Part shown: piece by piece, positions 50,666 to 58,561 of the stretch
Layout: the number at the start of each line of letters is the position of its first letter
Numbering within the stretch: position 1 is the stretch's first letter
Assembly: GCA_001803235.1 (NCBI GenBank)
Contig: MHBL01000443.1
Coordinates: forward strand, 1 to 64,000
Length of the DNA stretch: 64,000 nucleotides
Source: Lentisphaerae bacterium RIFOXYA12_64_32
GTDB taxonomy: Bacteria; Verrucomicrobiota; Lentisphaeria; Oligosphaerales; YB12-FULL-65-16
Direction: 5' to 3'
Notes under the pieces: generated by a model
Database searches by the model: none
Told to the model about the DNA's origin: nothing
The model's input: only the letters and a program-made list of their open reading frames with translations
Program-made: the position numbers and the translations under genes

Positions 50666-52018
50666 ATGGGCAAGCTTTTCGGTACCGACGGGATCCGGGG
50701 CCAGGCCAACTGCTACCCGATTACGCCGGAAGTCGCTCTGCAGACGGGCAAGGCGATGGCGCACGTGTTCCAGGCCCGCGGGCATGGAACCAAGCGCGCC
50801 ATCATCGGCAAGGATACGCGTCTGTCGGGCTACATGCTCGAGAGCGCGCTGACCAGCGGTCTGGTGTCGCTGGGCATGGACGTGCTGCTGGTCGGGCCGG
50901 TGCCGACCCCGGCGGTGGCGCACCTGGCCAAGTCCATGGGCGCGGCCGTGGGCATCATGTTGACCGCCTCGCACAACCCCTACGACGACAATGGCATCAA
51001 GGTATTCAGTCACGACGGGTTCAAGCTCTCCGACGAGATTGAGGCGCAGATCGAGGAACTGGTTCTCAGCGAGGAGATGAGCAGCGAGCACATTCGCAGT
51101 GAGGACCTGGGCAAGGCGTACCGTGTCGAGGACGCCCGGGGCCGGTACATCGAGTTTGCCAAGAGTTCCATTGCCAACGAGAGCCTGGATGGCCTCAAGG
51201 TCGTGCTGGACTGCGCCAACGGCGCCGCCTACCTCGTCGGGCCCTGGATTTTCAAGGAACTCGGAGCGGAGGTGACGAAGATCTTCGCGGAACCGGACGG
51301 TTTCAACATCAACAACGGTTGCGGCGCCCTGCATCCGGAGACGGTCGGTGAGATGGTGCGGCAACGGAAGGCCGACGTCGGCATTGCGCTGGACGGCGAC
51401 GCGGACCGTGTCATCTTCTGCGACGCCCAGGGCAACATGGTTGACGGCGACCGTATCCTGGCGATGTGCGCGCTGGAGTTCAAGACCCAAGGCAAGTTGG
51501 CGCAGGACACGCTGGTCGTGACCTCGATGAGCAACTTGGGTCTCCACGACGCCATGCGCAAGGCCGGTGTTCGTGTCGAGGTCACCGACGTGGGCGACCG
51601 TCAAGTCATTGAGCGCATGCGCGCCGACCGCTGCAATCTCGGCGGCGAGAAATCCGGGCACGTGATTTTCATGGATTACGCCACCACCGGGGACGGCATT
51701 CTCACCGCGTTGCAGGTGTTGCGCCTGATGAAACAGCAGGGCGCGTCCCTGGCGGACTTGGCGAAATGCATGACGGAGTATCCCCAGGCGCTGGTCAGTC
51801 TGCGGGTTGTCGAGAAGCGCCCGCTGGAGGATATGACGATCGTGCAGAAGGTTCTCGAGCGGTGCCGGCAGGACCTGGGCAAGGACGGTCGCGTCCTGCT
51901 GCGCTACTCCGGGACCGAACCGAAGGTCCGACTTCTGGTTGAAGCGCGGGAGACGGCGGCGGTGGAGCGATGGGTCGGCGAGATTTCCTCCGTCATCCAC
52001 AAGGAGATCGGGGCATGA
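50666..52018 (+). CDS. glmM: Phosphoglucosamine mutase
   Basis: The 450-residue enzyme begins MGKLFGTDGIRGQANCYPIT. It has the phosphoserine loop LTASHNPYDDNGIKVF, the metal loop LDGDADRVIF, the sugar loop GEKSGHVIF and the phosphate-binding RYSGTEPKVRLLVE. It converts glucosamine-6-phosphate to glucosamine-1-phosphate on the route to UDP-GlcNAc. The ATG overlap with the following GlmU-like gene indicates a hexosamine operon. Confidence 0.95.
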   Translation: MGKLFGTDGIRGQANCYPITPEVALQTGKAMAHVFQARGHGTKRAIIGKDTRLSGYMLESALTSGLVSLGMDVLLVGPVPTPAVAHLAKSMGAAVGIMLTASHNPYDDNGIKVFSHDGFKLSDEIEAQIEELVLSEEMSSEHIRSEDLGKAYRVEDARGRYIEFAKSSIANESLDGLKVVLDCANGAAYLVGPWIFKELGAEVTKIFAEPDGFNINNGCGALHPETVGEMVRQRKADVGIALDGDADRVIFCDAQGNMVDGDRILAMCALEFKTQGKLAQDTLVVTSMSNLGLHDAMRKAGVRVEVTDVGDRQVIERMRADRCNLGGEKSGHVIFMDYATTGDGILTALQVLRLMKQQGASLADLAKCMTEYPQALVSLRVVEKRPLEDMTIVQKVLERCRQDLGKDGRVLLRYSGTEPKVRLLVEARETAAVERWVGEISSVIHKEIGA

Positions 52019-52926
52019 ACGCGGTGCTCGTCGACGTCGGCGCCCCGGCCACCTGCCATCCGCTGACCTGTACACGGAATCTGGCCGACTGCCCGGTTGC
52101 CAATCGACCGTTGGCCGAGGCGCAGCGGCAGCGTCTGCAGGCCGCGGGTTTCGGGAACGACGCGGCGACCGGGGCGCGACTGTTCCTGCGCGGCGACGCT
52201 TGGTTGTCCGTTGCCTTACTCCAGGCCCTGCGGAGTTCGCAGAGCCCAACAGCCGTGGTGACCGCCGACGGCCAGACCCTGGCGCACACCGGAACTGCAC
52301 CCGACGTCAGTCCGACCGTGGCGATCCTGCCGGCGGACGCGGAGAGTTTCGCCATTCGTTTCCCGTGGGACCTGTTGCGCATCAACGAGATCCTGGTGGG
52401 GGCCCTGGCCGAGAGTCGGATCGAGGCACAGGTCAGCGCGAATGTCATTATCGACGGCATTCTGGTCGCCGGTGTCGGCACCCGGATTCTGCCGGGCGTG
52501 TACGTCGAGGGTAAGGTGATCGTTGGCCGGAACTGCAAGATCGGCCCGAACTGCTACCTGCGCGGCAGCACGGCGATCGGTGACGACTGCCACATCGGCC
52601 AGGCGGTCGAGGTCAAGAACTCGATCATCATGTCGCGCAGCGCCCTGCCGCACCTGAGCTACTGCGGCGACTCGATCATTGGCGAGAGAGTGAACTTCGG
52701 CGCCGGCACCATTGCCGCCAACTTCCGTCACGACGGCGGTCATCACTGGAGTCGCATCCGCGGCGAGGTGGTCGACACCGGGCGGCGCAAGTTCGGCACC
52801 GTTATGGGCGACCACGTTCACACCGGCATCAACACCAGTATCTACCCCGGCCGCAAGTTGTGGCCGCACGTCAGCACCCTCCCGGGCGAGGTCGTTCAGG
52901 CAGACAAGGAGACGCCCCATGGCTGA
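52015..52926 (+). CDS. GlmU-like sugar nucleotidyltransferase/acyltransferase
   Basis: The 303-residue protein has a short, divergent N-terminal nucleotidyltransferase domain of the NTP_transf_4 type (HPLTCTRNLADCPVANRPLA), lacking the classical GxGTRM loop. A left-handed beta-helix follows (GTRILPGVYVEGKVIVGRNC, then IGERVNFGAGTIAANFRHDG). With glmM overlapping upstream, it is the likely final enzyme to UDP-GlcNAc or a related nucleotide sugar, though the N-terminal activity is not assured. Its end overlaps the aminotransferase gene by 8 bp. Confidence 0.8.
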   Translation: MNAVLVDVGAPATCHPLTCTRNLADCPVANRPLAEAQRQRLQAAGFGNDAATGARLFLRGDAWLSVALLQALRSSQSPTAVVTADGQTLAHTGTAPDVSPTVAILPADAESFAIRFPWDLLRINEILVGALAESRIEAQVSANVIIDGILVAGVGTRILPGVYVEGKVIVGRNCKIGPNCYLRGSTAIGDDCHIGQAVEVKNSIIMSRSALPHLSYCGDSIIGERVNFGAGTIAANFRHDGGHHWSRIRGEVVDTGRRKFGTVMGDHVHTGINTSIYPGRKLWPHVSTLPGEVVQADKETPHG

Positions 52927-54244
52927 GAAACTGGCAGTGCTCGGTGGTCCCAAGGCGGTCCAGACGCCTGCGGGGAACATCTTCGACTGGCCGATTGTCA
53001 CCCAGGAAGCGGAAGACGCCGCCCTGGGCGTGTTGCGGCGCGGCGCCATGTCCGGGACGGACGTGACGAAGAAGTTCGAGGACGAGTACGCCGCCTGGCA
53101 GGGCACGAAATACGCGCTGGCCTTCAGCACCGGCACGGCGGCGCTGCAGGGCGCCATGTACGGTTGCGGTGTCCGAACCGGTGACGAGATCATCTGCCCG
53201 AGCGTCACTTACTGGGCGTCGGCGATGCCGGTGTTCTCGCTCGGCGGCACGGTGGTGTTCGCCGAGGTCGATCCGGACACGCTCTGCATTGACCCGAAGG
53301 ACCTCGAACGGCGCATCACGAAGCGGACCAAGGCGATCGTGGTGGTGCACTACTGCGGGTATCCGGCGCCGATGGCTGAGATCATGGAGATCGCGAACCG
53401 GCGCAAGATCAAGGTGATCGAGGACGTGTCGCACGCGCACGGCGGCGTCAGCGGCGGTCGCAAGCTGGGTTCGATCGGGCACGTCTCGGGCATGTCCCTG
53501 ATGAGCGGCAAGTCGCTGGCGATCGGCGAGGGCGGCATGCTGTGCACGGATGATCGCGAGACGTACGAGTACGCCCTGTCGCTTGGCCACTACGAGCGGT
53601 TCGGCGCCGATATCCAGACCGAAGAACTGAAGCAGTTCCTGGGGCTGCCCATCGGCGGCTACAAGTACCGCATGCACCAGTGCAGTTCGGCGGTGGGTCG
53701 GGTGCAGTTGAAGGACTACGACGCGCGCAATGCGGAAATTCTCAAAGCCATGAACTACTTTTGGGATCTGCTTGATGGCGCGCCCGGGATCCGGGCGCAC
53801 CGGCCGCCGCGCGGGTCCGGGGCTGAGATGGGCGGCTGGTACGCCGCGCACGGGCTGTACCGCGCGGAGGAACTGGGCGGGTTGTCGATCACGCGGTTCT
53901 GCCAGGCGGTGGCCGCGGAAGGATGTTCCACCGGTCCCGGGTGCAATATCCCGCTGCACCTGCACCCGGTGTTCAACACCTGCGACATCTACGGTGCCGG
54001 CAAGCCGACGCGGATCGCGCACAGCCGCCGTGACCTGCGCCAGCCCCCGGGCAGCCTGCCGGTGAGTGAAAAGATTCCGGCCATGACCTACAGCGTGCCG
54101 TGGTTCAAATTCTGCCGCCAGAACATCATCGAGGAGCACGCCAATGCCTTCCGCAAGGTCGCCGAGAACTACAAACTCCTGCTCGACAGCGACCCGGGCA
54201 ACCCGCCCACGCTGGGCGGCTGGCACTTCTTCTCGCACCGGTAG
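52919..54244 (+). CDS. DegT/DnrJ/EryC1-family sugar aminotransferase
   Basis: The 441-residue PLP enzyme shows YALAFSTGTAALQGAMYGCG, CPSVTYWASAMPVFSLGGTV, VIEDVSHAHGG and the PLP lysine region MSLMSGKSLAIGEGGMLCTD. Members usually transaminate keto-sugars bound to nucleotides, but some act on scyllo-inosose or other ketones. Position at the end of a glmM-glmU-like operon favours an amino-sugar role. The start is within the end of the preceding gene. Confidence 0.88.
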   Translation: MAEKLAVLGGPKAVQTPAGNIFDWPIVTQEAEDAALGVLRRGAMSGTDVTKKFEDEYAAWQGTKYALAFSTGTAALQGAMYGCGVRTGDEIICPSVTYWASAMPVFSLGGTVVFAEVDPDTLCIDPKDLERRITKRTKAIVVVHYCGYPAPMAEIMEIANRRKIKVIEDVSHAHGGVSGGRKLGSIGHVSGMSLMSGKSLAIGEGGMLCTDDRETYEYALSLGHYERFGADIQTEELKQFLGLPIGGYKYRMHQCSSAVGRVQLKDYDARNAEILKAMNYFWDLLDGAPGIRAHRPPRGSGAEMGGWYAAHGLYRAEELGGLSITRFCQAVAAEGCSTGPGCNIPLHLHPVFNTCDIYGAGKPTRIAHSRRDLRQPPGSLPVSEKIPAMTYSVPWFKFCRQNIIEEHANAFRKVAENYKLLLDSDPGNPPTLGGWHFFSHR

Positions 54245-54280
54245 CTGGCGTCGTGCGGGCGCGCGACAAGGCTCTGCTTC

Positions 54281-55876
54281 ATGTGGCGAATACGGCTCAA
54301 CCCGATCACCCGGAAACGGCTGAAGCGCTTCAAGGAACTGAAGCGCGCCTATTGGTCGTTCTGGTTCCTGGTGGCGCTGTACGCGGTGAGCCTGGCCGCC
54401 GAACTGCTGTGCAACAGTGTGCCGCTGTATGTGCACTGCAACGGCAAGTCGTATTTCCCGGTCTTCCACTTCTATCCGGATGACGCTTTCACCGGCAGCG
54501 GCAAGTTCTCGAGGCCGGACTACAAGGCGGTCCGGGCCAGCGAGGCGTTCCGCAGGACCCGCGGCAACTGGATGCTTTTTCCGCCGGTGCCCTACGGCCC
54601 TTACGAAGTCGTCGAACCGGCGGAACTCCAGATCGCGAACGAAGTGAACGTGCGTTTCACCGTGGCGTCGCCGGTCGGGAGCCTGACGCTGACGGGCGAC
54701 CTGACGATTGCGCAGTCGGTGGCGGCTGGCGGGTTCTTCGGCGTGGCCGAATCGGACCTGCGCAACCGCAAGCTCTCGGAGCTGTGCTCGGTGCCACAGG
54801 CACTGCCGGCGGCCGTCGCCGAGCGCCTGGGCAACCGCGCTGCGGCGCGCGCGACGTTCGCAGGTCGCACCGCGGACCGCAGCGAGATCGAGTTCTCCCT
54901 GATCGAGTTTCAGCCACGGGCGACGGCGTCGAATACGGTGAAGATTACCCTGCGTCGTCCCGGGGGCGCGGCGGCCGAACGCAGCGCCCTGGCCGTGCTC
55001 GACAGTGAACTGCGGGTGGTCCGAACCGAGGGCGACGTTTGGGGTGCACTCCCGGACGCCGACCAGGCCGCGCTGCGTGACCGGGCGCGGTTGCGGTTTG
55101 ACGCCCCGGTGCAGGGAATGACGGTGACGGTCGGGGCCGCGACCTATAACGTGGTGTTTGAGAAGGAAGACGTCCGGTTCCCGTTCCGGCCGGCGAGGGG
55201 ACACTGGATGGGCATCGACAGCGCCGGTCGCGACGTGCTGGCCCGCGTGCTCTACGGACTGCGCACCTCAATGACCTTCGGGCTGGTGCTGGTGGTCTTC
55301 TCGCTGGTCATCGGCACGCTGTGCGGCGCGGCGCAGGGATACTTGGGCGGGTGGGTCGACATTACCGGCCAGCGTCTGATCGAGGTCTGGAGCGCGTTGC
55401 CCTTTCTCTACGTCATGATCCTGATCGGGTCGGTGTACGGGCGGAACCTGATCCTGCTGATCGTCTGCTACGGACTGTTCAACTGGATCGGTATCTCGTA
55501 CTACATGCGGGGGGAATTCCTGCGGCTGCGCAAGCAGCCGTTCGTCGAGGCGGCCAAGTGCCTCGGCCTGCCGGCCTGGGCGATCGTGCTGCGCCACATT
55601 CTGCCCAATGCGCTGGTGCCGCTGATCACGTTCTTCCCATTCTCGTTGGTGGGCGCCATCGGGTCGCTGGCGGCCCTGGACTACCTCGGGTTCGGCCTGC
55701 CGCCCCCCACGCCGAGCTGGGGCGAACTGCTGCAGGAAGCGCAGCAATTCCGCTGGGCCTGGTGGCTGATCCTGTACCCGTCGCTGAGCCTGTTCGTGGT
55801 CATGCTGCTTGGCGTGTTCGTGGGCGAAGGCGTGCGCAACGCGTTCGACCCGCGCCGGTTCAGCCGCCTGGAATAG
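54281..55876 (+). CDS. YejE-like ABC transporter permease with a large extra domain
   Basis: The C-terminal ~220 residues are an oligopeptide-type permease core: GRDVLARVLYGLRTSMTFGL, the EAA loop in EAAKCLGLPAWAIVLRHILP, and SLAALDYLGFGLPPPTPSWG. One membrane segment (residues ~25-44) precedes a ~260-residue soluble insertion before the core, far longer than in E. coli YejE (whole protein 341 residues). No partner permease, binding protein or ATPase is encoded next to it. The insertion should face the periplasm. It begins 36 bp after the aminotransferase stop. Confidence 0.82.
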   Translation: MWRIRLNPITRKRLKRFKELKRAYWSFWFLVALYAVSLAAELLCNSVPLYVHCNGKSYFPVFHFYPDDAFTGSGKFSRPDYKAVRASEAFRRTRGNWMLFPPVPYGPYEVVEPAELQIANEVNVRFTVASPVGSLTLTGDLTIAQSVAAGGFFGVAESDLRNRKLSELCSVPQALPAAVAERLGNRAAARATFAGRTADRSEIEFSLIEFQPRATASNTVKITLRRPGGAAAERSALAVLDSELRVVRTEGDVWGALPDADQAALRDRARLRFDAPVQGMTVTVGAATYNVVFEKEDVRFPFRPARGHWMGIDSAGRDVLARVLYGLRTSMTFGLVLVVFSLVIGTLCGAAQGYLGGWVDITGQRLIEVWSALPFLYVMILIGSVYGRNLILLIVCYGLFNWIGISYYMRGEFLRLRKQPFVEAAKCLGLPAWAIVLRHILPNALVPLITFFPFSLVGAIGSLAALDYLGFGLPPPTPSWGELLQEAQQFRWAWWLILYPSLSLFVVMLLGVFVGEGVRNAFDPRRFSRLE

Positions 55877-56006
55877 GGTAGGACGGGATGAGGGAATGTG
55901 TGGGTGTGTGTGGCGGGGGGAGTGGGGATGTCTTCCCCTTCGACACCCGACCCTCGCCCCAAGAATCGCGGCGTCAGGAAAGGCAGGAGACAAGGAGAAT
56001 AACCGC

Positions 56007-56855
56007 ATGCGCACCACGGGGTGGTTGGCAGTCGTTTGTGCTCTGGCAACGGTAACAGGCGCGGGAGCGCTCGGGCAAGAGAGGATAGCCATGCAACTCA
56101 AGACGGTCGACGAACTCAAGGCGTTGAGCGCGGCCGCCGACCGCCAGGCAAAGACGGACGGCCAGGCCGTTCACATCTGGGGCGACATGAACATCCCGCC
56201 GCCGGTCGTGCCCAAGGGCAGGGTGCTGTACGAGGACGCGTTTGCGAGCCTCGACAACTGGCACCACGAAGGCATCGGCCAACTCGCCACGCCCGAACCG
56301 GGGATCTTCGAACTTGCCTGCGTGGGCTCGAAGCAGGGAGCAGAAGGCTGTATGGCATTCTGCAGGAACGACTTCCCAGACAACATCTGCATCGAGTATG
56401 ACCTGCGCGCCCTCACCAACAAGGGGCTTGTCATCACATTCATTGCCGCGCAGGGCCGGCACGGCGAGGACATCATCACGGGGTTGCCGAAGCGACAGGG
56501 TGTGTTTGCCGACTACATCTTCAACCCGAACCTGCGCTGCTACCACCTCAGCGTCAGTCGCTACGACGACAAGGGTGAGCACACGGGCGTGAGCAACTGG
56601 CGTCGCAACCCGGGCATTTTCCTCATGGCACAGCAACCGGACCTGTGCAAGGTCCACGACACCTGGTACCACATCGTGATCGTCAAGCAGGGCAAGCTGC
56701 TGCAGTTGTCGGTCAACGGCGAACCGGCCGGCGGCTTTGTCGACCGCGACGACATTCCCGAACCCATCCCCGCTGCCGGCAAGATCGGCTTCCGCACCAT
56801 CGGCGCCGACGTGCGCGTCCAGTTCCGCGCCTTCAAGGTTACGGCGCTGGAGTGA
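56007..56855 (+). CDS. Secreted DUF1961-family protein
   Basis: A signal peptide (RTTGWLAVVCALATVTGAGA) precedes a concanavalin-like beta-sandwich: GRVLYEDAFASLDNWHHEG, NICIEYDLRALTNKGLVITF, DTWYHIVIVKQGKLLQLSVN and a final KIGFRTIGADVRVQFRAFKV strand. This matches DUF1961, often found next to polysaccharide-degrading enzymes. Function is unknown; carbohydrate binding or lyase activity are both possible. AAGGAG is placed upstream of the ATG at 56007. The preceding 130 bp carry GT-rich low-complexity sequence. Confidence 0.78.
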   Translation: MRTTGWLAVVCALATVTGAGALGQERIAMQLKTVDELKALSAAADRQAKTDGQAVHIWGDMNIPPPVVPKGRVLYEDAFASLDNWHHEGIGQLATPEPGIFELACVGSKQGAEGCMAFCRNDFPDNICIEYDLRALTNKGLVITFIAAQGRHGEDIITGLPKRQGVFADYIFNPNLRCYHLSVSRYDDKGEHTGVSNWRRNPGIFLMAQQPDLCKVHDTWYHIVIVKQGKLLQLSVNGEPAGGFVDRDDIPEPIPAAGKIGFRTIGADVRVQFRAFKVTALE

Positions 56856-56901
56856 GACCGGGGGGGGCAACGGAGCACACGGACCTCCTCATCACACGCG
56901 G

Positions 56902-56930
56902 TTGCCTCAGTGTGTATTCGTGTGTATATT
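56902..56930 (+). promoter_or_regulatory. hicAB promoter
   Basis: TTGCCT (56902-56907) and TATATT (56925-56930) with a 17-bp spacer lie 24 bp upstream of the hicA ATG. Confidence 0.5.
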
Positions 56931-56953
56931 TGTGTTGAGACGAAAGGGCGGGC

Positions 56954-57139
56954 ATGGACAGTTGCGAGGTCATTCGCAGGATCAAGGAGGAAGGTTGGTT
57001 CCAGATCAGCCAGAAGGGCAGTCACGTACAGTTCAGACACCCGAGCAAACAGGGCCGTGTCACCATTCCTCATCCGCGTCGCGACATCAAGCCGGGAACG
57101 TTGAAGAGCATCAGCAAGCAGGCAGGACTCGAGCTATGA
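56954..57139 (+). CDS. hicA: HicA-family mRNA interferase toxin
   Basis: The 61-residue protein has the HicA double-stranded-RNA-binding-like fold, with EGWFQISQKGSHVQFRHP and the catalytic His at residue 24, then VTIPHPRRDIKPGTLKSI. HicA cleaves mRNA independently of ribosomes. It overlaps hicB by 4 bp. Confidence 0.9.
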   Translation: MDSCEVIRRIKEEGWFQISQKGSHVQFRHPSKQGRVTIPHPRRDIKPGTLKSISKQAGLEL

Positions 57140-57549
57140 AGACGACCCCCGTGAGCACCTACCCTGGCATCGTTCATGGCAGCGCCAGAAAGGGCTACAG
57201 CATCTGCTTCCCCGATTTCCCGGGTTGCGTGTCTGCCGCCGACAGCCTTGACGCCCTGCGCGACATGGCCAGGGAAGCCCTCGCTCTGCACATCGAAGGC
57301 ATGCGGGAGGACGGTGCCGATATTCCCAAACCCACGACCCTTGAGGCGGCACGCCGGCACGAGTTCGCAGGTGGGGCCGACCTCTTCCTGGCCGTCGACG
57401 TGCCTGTCCCTGCCAGTCACGTCATTCGCCTCAACGTCACCATGCCCGAAGCCATCCTGCGTAAGGTCGACACCTACGCGCGCAAGACCGGCCTGGCGCG
57501 CAGCACCATCCTCAGCCGTGCTGCTGAACGCTACGTGACCGCCTCGTGA
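57136..57549 (+). CDS. hicB: HicB-family antitoxin
   Basis: The 137-residue protein has the partial RNase-H-like HicB domain (YSICFPDFPGCVSAADSLDA, EALALHIEGMREDG) and a C-terminal ribbon-helix-helix-like segment (IRLNVTMPEAILRKVDTYAR) for operator binding. It neutralises HicA and represses the operon. The ATG overlaps the hicA stop. Confidence 0.9.
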   Translation: MKTTPVSTYPGIVHGSARKGYSICFPDFPGCVSAADSLDALRDMAREALALHIEGMREDGADIPKPTTLEAARRHEFAGGADLFLAVDVPVPASHVIRLNVTMPEAILRKVDTYARKTGLARSTILSRAAERYVTAS

Positions 57550-57572
57550 ACCTCCCATGGGGCACGCCCTGG

Positions 57573-57989
57573 TCAGGGCCGGACGCTCCGGATTCGGTCG
57601 CCCAGTTTCACGACCCATGGCGTCGTTGTGCGTTCGGCCGTCACCAGCGGCGCATCTTGCGTCAGGCTCAGCGCCAGGTAGACCGCGTCATAGGCCGTTG
57701 CCTGGTACTCGAAGGCGAAGCCCAGCACCTGCCCGCGTTCGGGTTCCTGGGACACCAGGGGCGCATCCAGATGCACCTCCCAGATCTCCGTCGCCAGCGC
57801 CGCGTCGAGTTCGCCCCGGCGCACGTAGGTGCGCAGCACATTGGCGAACTCCCAGTAGTGCAGGGACGGCACCAGCAGCGTAATGCTTCCCTCCAAGGCA
57901 CGCCGCTGCCACTCCCGCGCTGCCGGCGTGAACACCTCCGGCAGGTACCAGGCGACCGCCACACTGGTGTCGATGACGAATCGGGTCAT
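57573..57989 (-). CDS. vapC: VapC-type PIN-domain toxin ribonuclease (second locus)
   Basis: The 138-residue PIN protein has D7 in RFVIDTSVAVAWYLPE, E47 in LHYWEFANVLRTYVRR, D101 in ATAYDAVYLALSL and VTAERTT at the last acidic site (E119). It faces hicB tail to tail with 23 bp between stops. The start overlaps the vapB stop by 4 bp. Confidence 0.88.
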   Translation of the reverse strand: MTRFVIDTSVAVAWYLPEVFTPAAREWQRRALEGSITLLVPSLHYWEFANVLRTYVRRGELDAALATEIWEVHLDAPLVSQEPERGQVLGFAFEYQATAYDAVYLALSLTQDAPLVTAERTTTPWVVKLGDRIRSVRP

Positions 57990-58225
57990 TGCCGGTTCCG
58001 ATCCTCTCGCAGAAGCTCGGCGGGCGAAGTTCGCAGGCGCAACCCGCCGAGCCGCGCGTCCAGGCGCCGCAGCCGCTCCGAGTAGGTCTGCAACCGCCGC
58101 TCCTGTGCACGCACTTGCACAAACGTGCGTAACGCCTCGTCGACGAGCGCCTTGCGGGTGCGCGCCTGGGTGTACTGCATGGCCTCGCGAACCAGATCGG
58201 GATTGAGTACAATGTTGGTTCTCAT
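57986..58225 (-). CDS. vapB: VapB-type antitoxin (second locus)
   Basis: The 79-residue protein begins MRTNIVLNPDLVREAMQYTQ and continues TRKALVDEALRTFVQ, the DUF2191-type VapB DNA-binding part, then a basic, coiled tail. It precedes and overlaps vapC. The transcript should start one base before the ATG, so translation is probably leaderless. Confidence 0.85.
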   Translation of the reverse strand: MRTNIVLNPDLVREAMQYTQARTRKALVDEALRTFVQVRAQERRLQTYSERLRRLDARLGGLRLRTSPAELLREDRNRQ

Positions 58226-58232
58226 ACACCCT

Positions 58233-58262
58233 AATATACACCTAGTGTAGAAGACTGTACAA
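58233..58262 (-). promoter_or_regulatory. vapBC promoter and palindromic operator (second locus)
   Basis: On the minus strand TTGTAC (58257-58262) and TATATT (58233-58238) are 18 bp apart. The palindrome TACAC-CTA-GTGTA (58237-58249) overlaps the -10 and is a natural operator for the VapBC complex. The predicted start at about 58226 abuts the ATG. Confidence 0.65.
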
Positions 58263-58273
58263 CCGACCGCCAC

Positions 58274-58294
58274 GTAATGCGTCAGTCGCGGGTG
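58274..58294 (+). repeat. GTAATGCGTCAG dispersed motif, second long form
   Basis: GTAATGCGTCAGTCGCGGGT matches 46937 with one difference. About 180 bp of GC-rich sequence with no supported gene follow (58296-58475), ahead of the large GH42-like gene. Confidence 0.5.
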
Positions 58295-58561
58295 GGAATG
58301 AGGCCGGTTCGGCGTGTTCTGCGCCTGCGGGCAAGAGACTGCCCGCACCGCGGTCCGAGCCGTCCGGAGTCCGCGGCCCGGCCAGGCCCCTGGCCGGCGG
58401 CTCACCCCACCCGCAACTGGCGCATCGCCCCGAGCGGGCGTTCGGCACTTCCCATCCTGCCGTCGCGGCATTACAGTCTTACCTGACACAGCCGGACCGG
58501 GCCGGCGTTTTCGTCGGCCGCGGTGCCATCGATGCAGGCATCCGTCACCGGAGAACCCGTC

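Noticed and set aside
28400-56000. A shared GCGGCGTCAG-containing stretch before transketolase (about 28455) and the DUF1961 gene (about 55968)
   Set aside because: The surrounding similarity is patchy and GC-rich; I could not define a repeat boundary.
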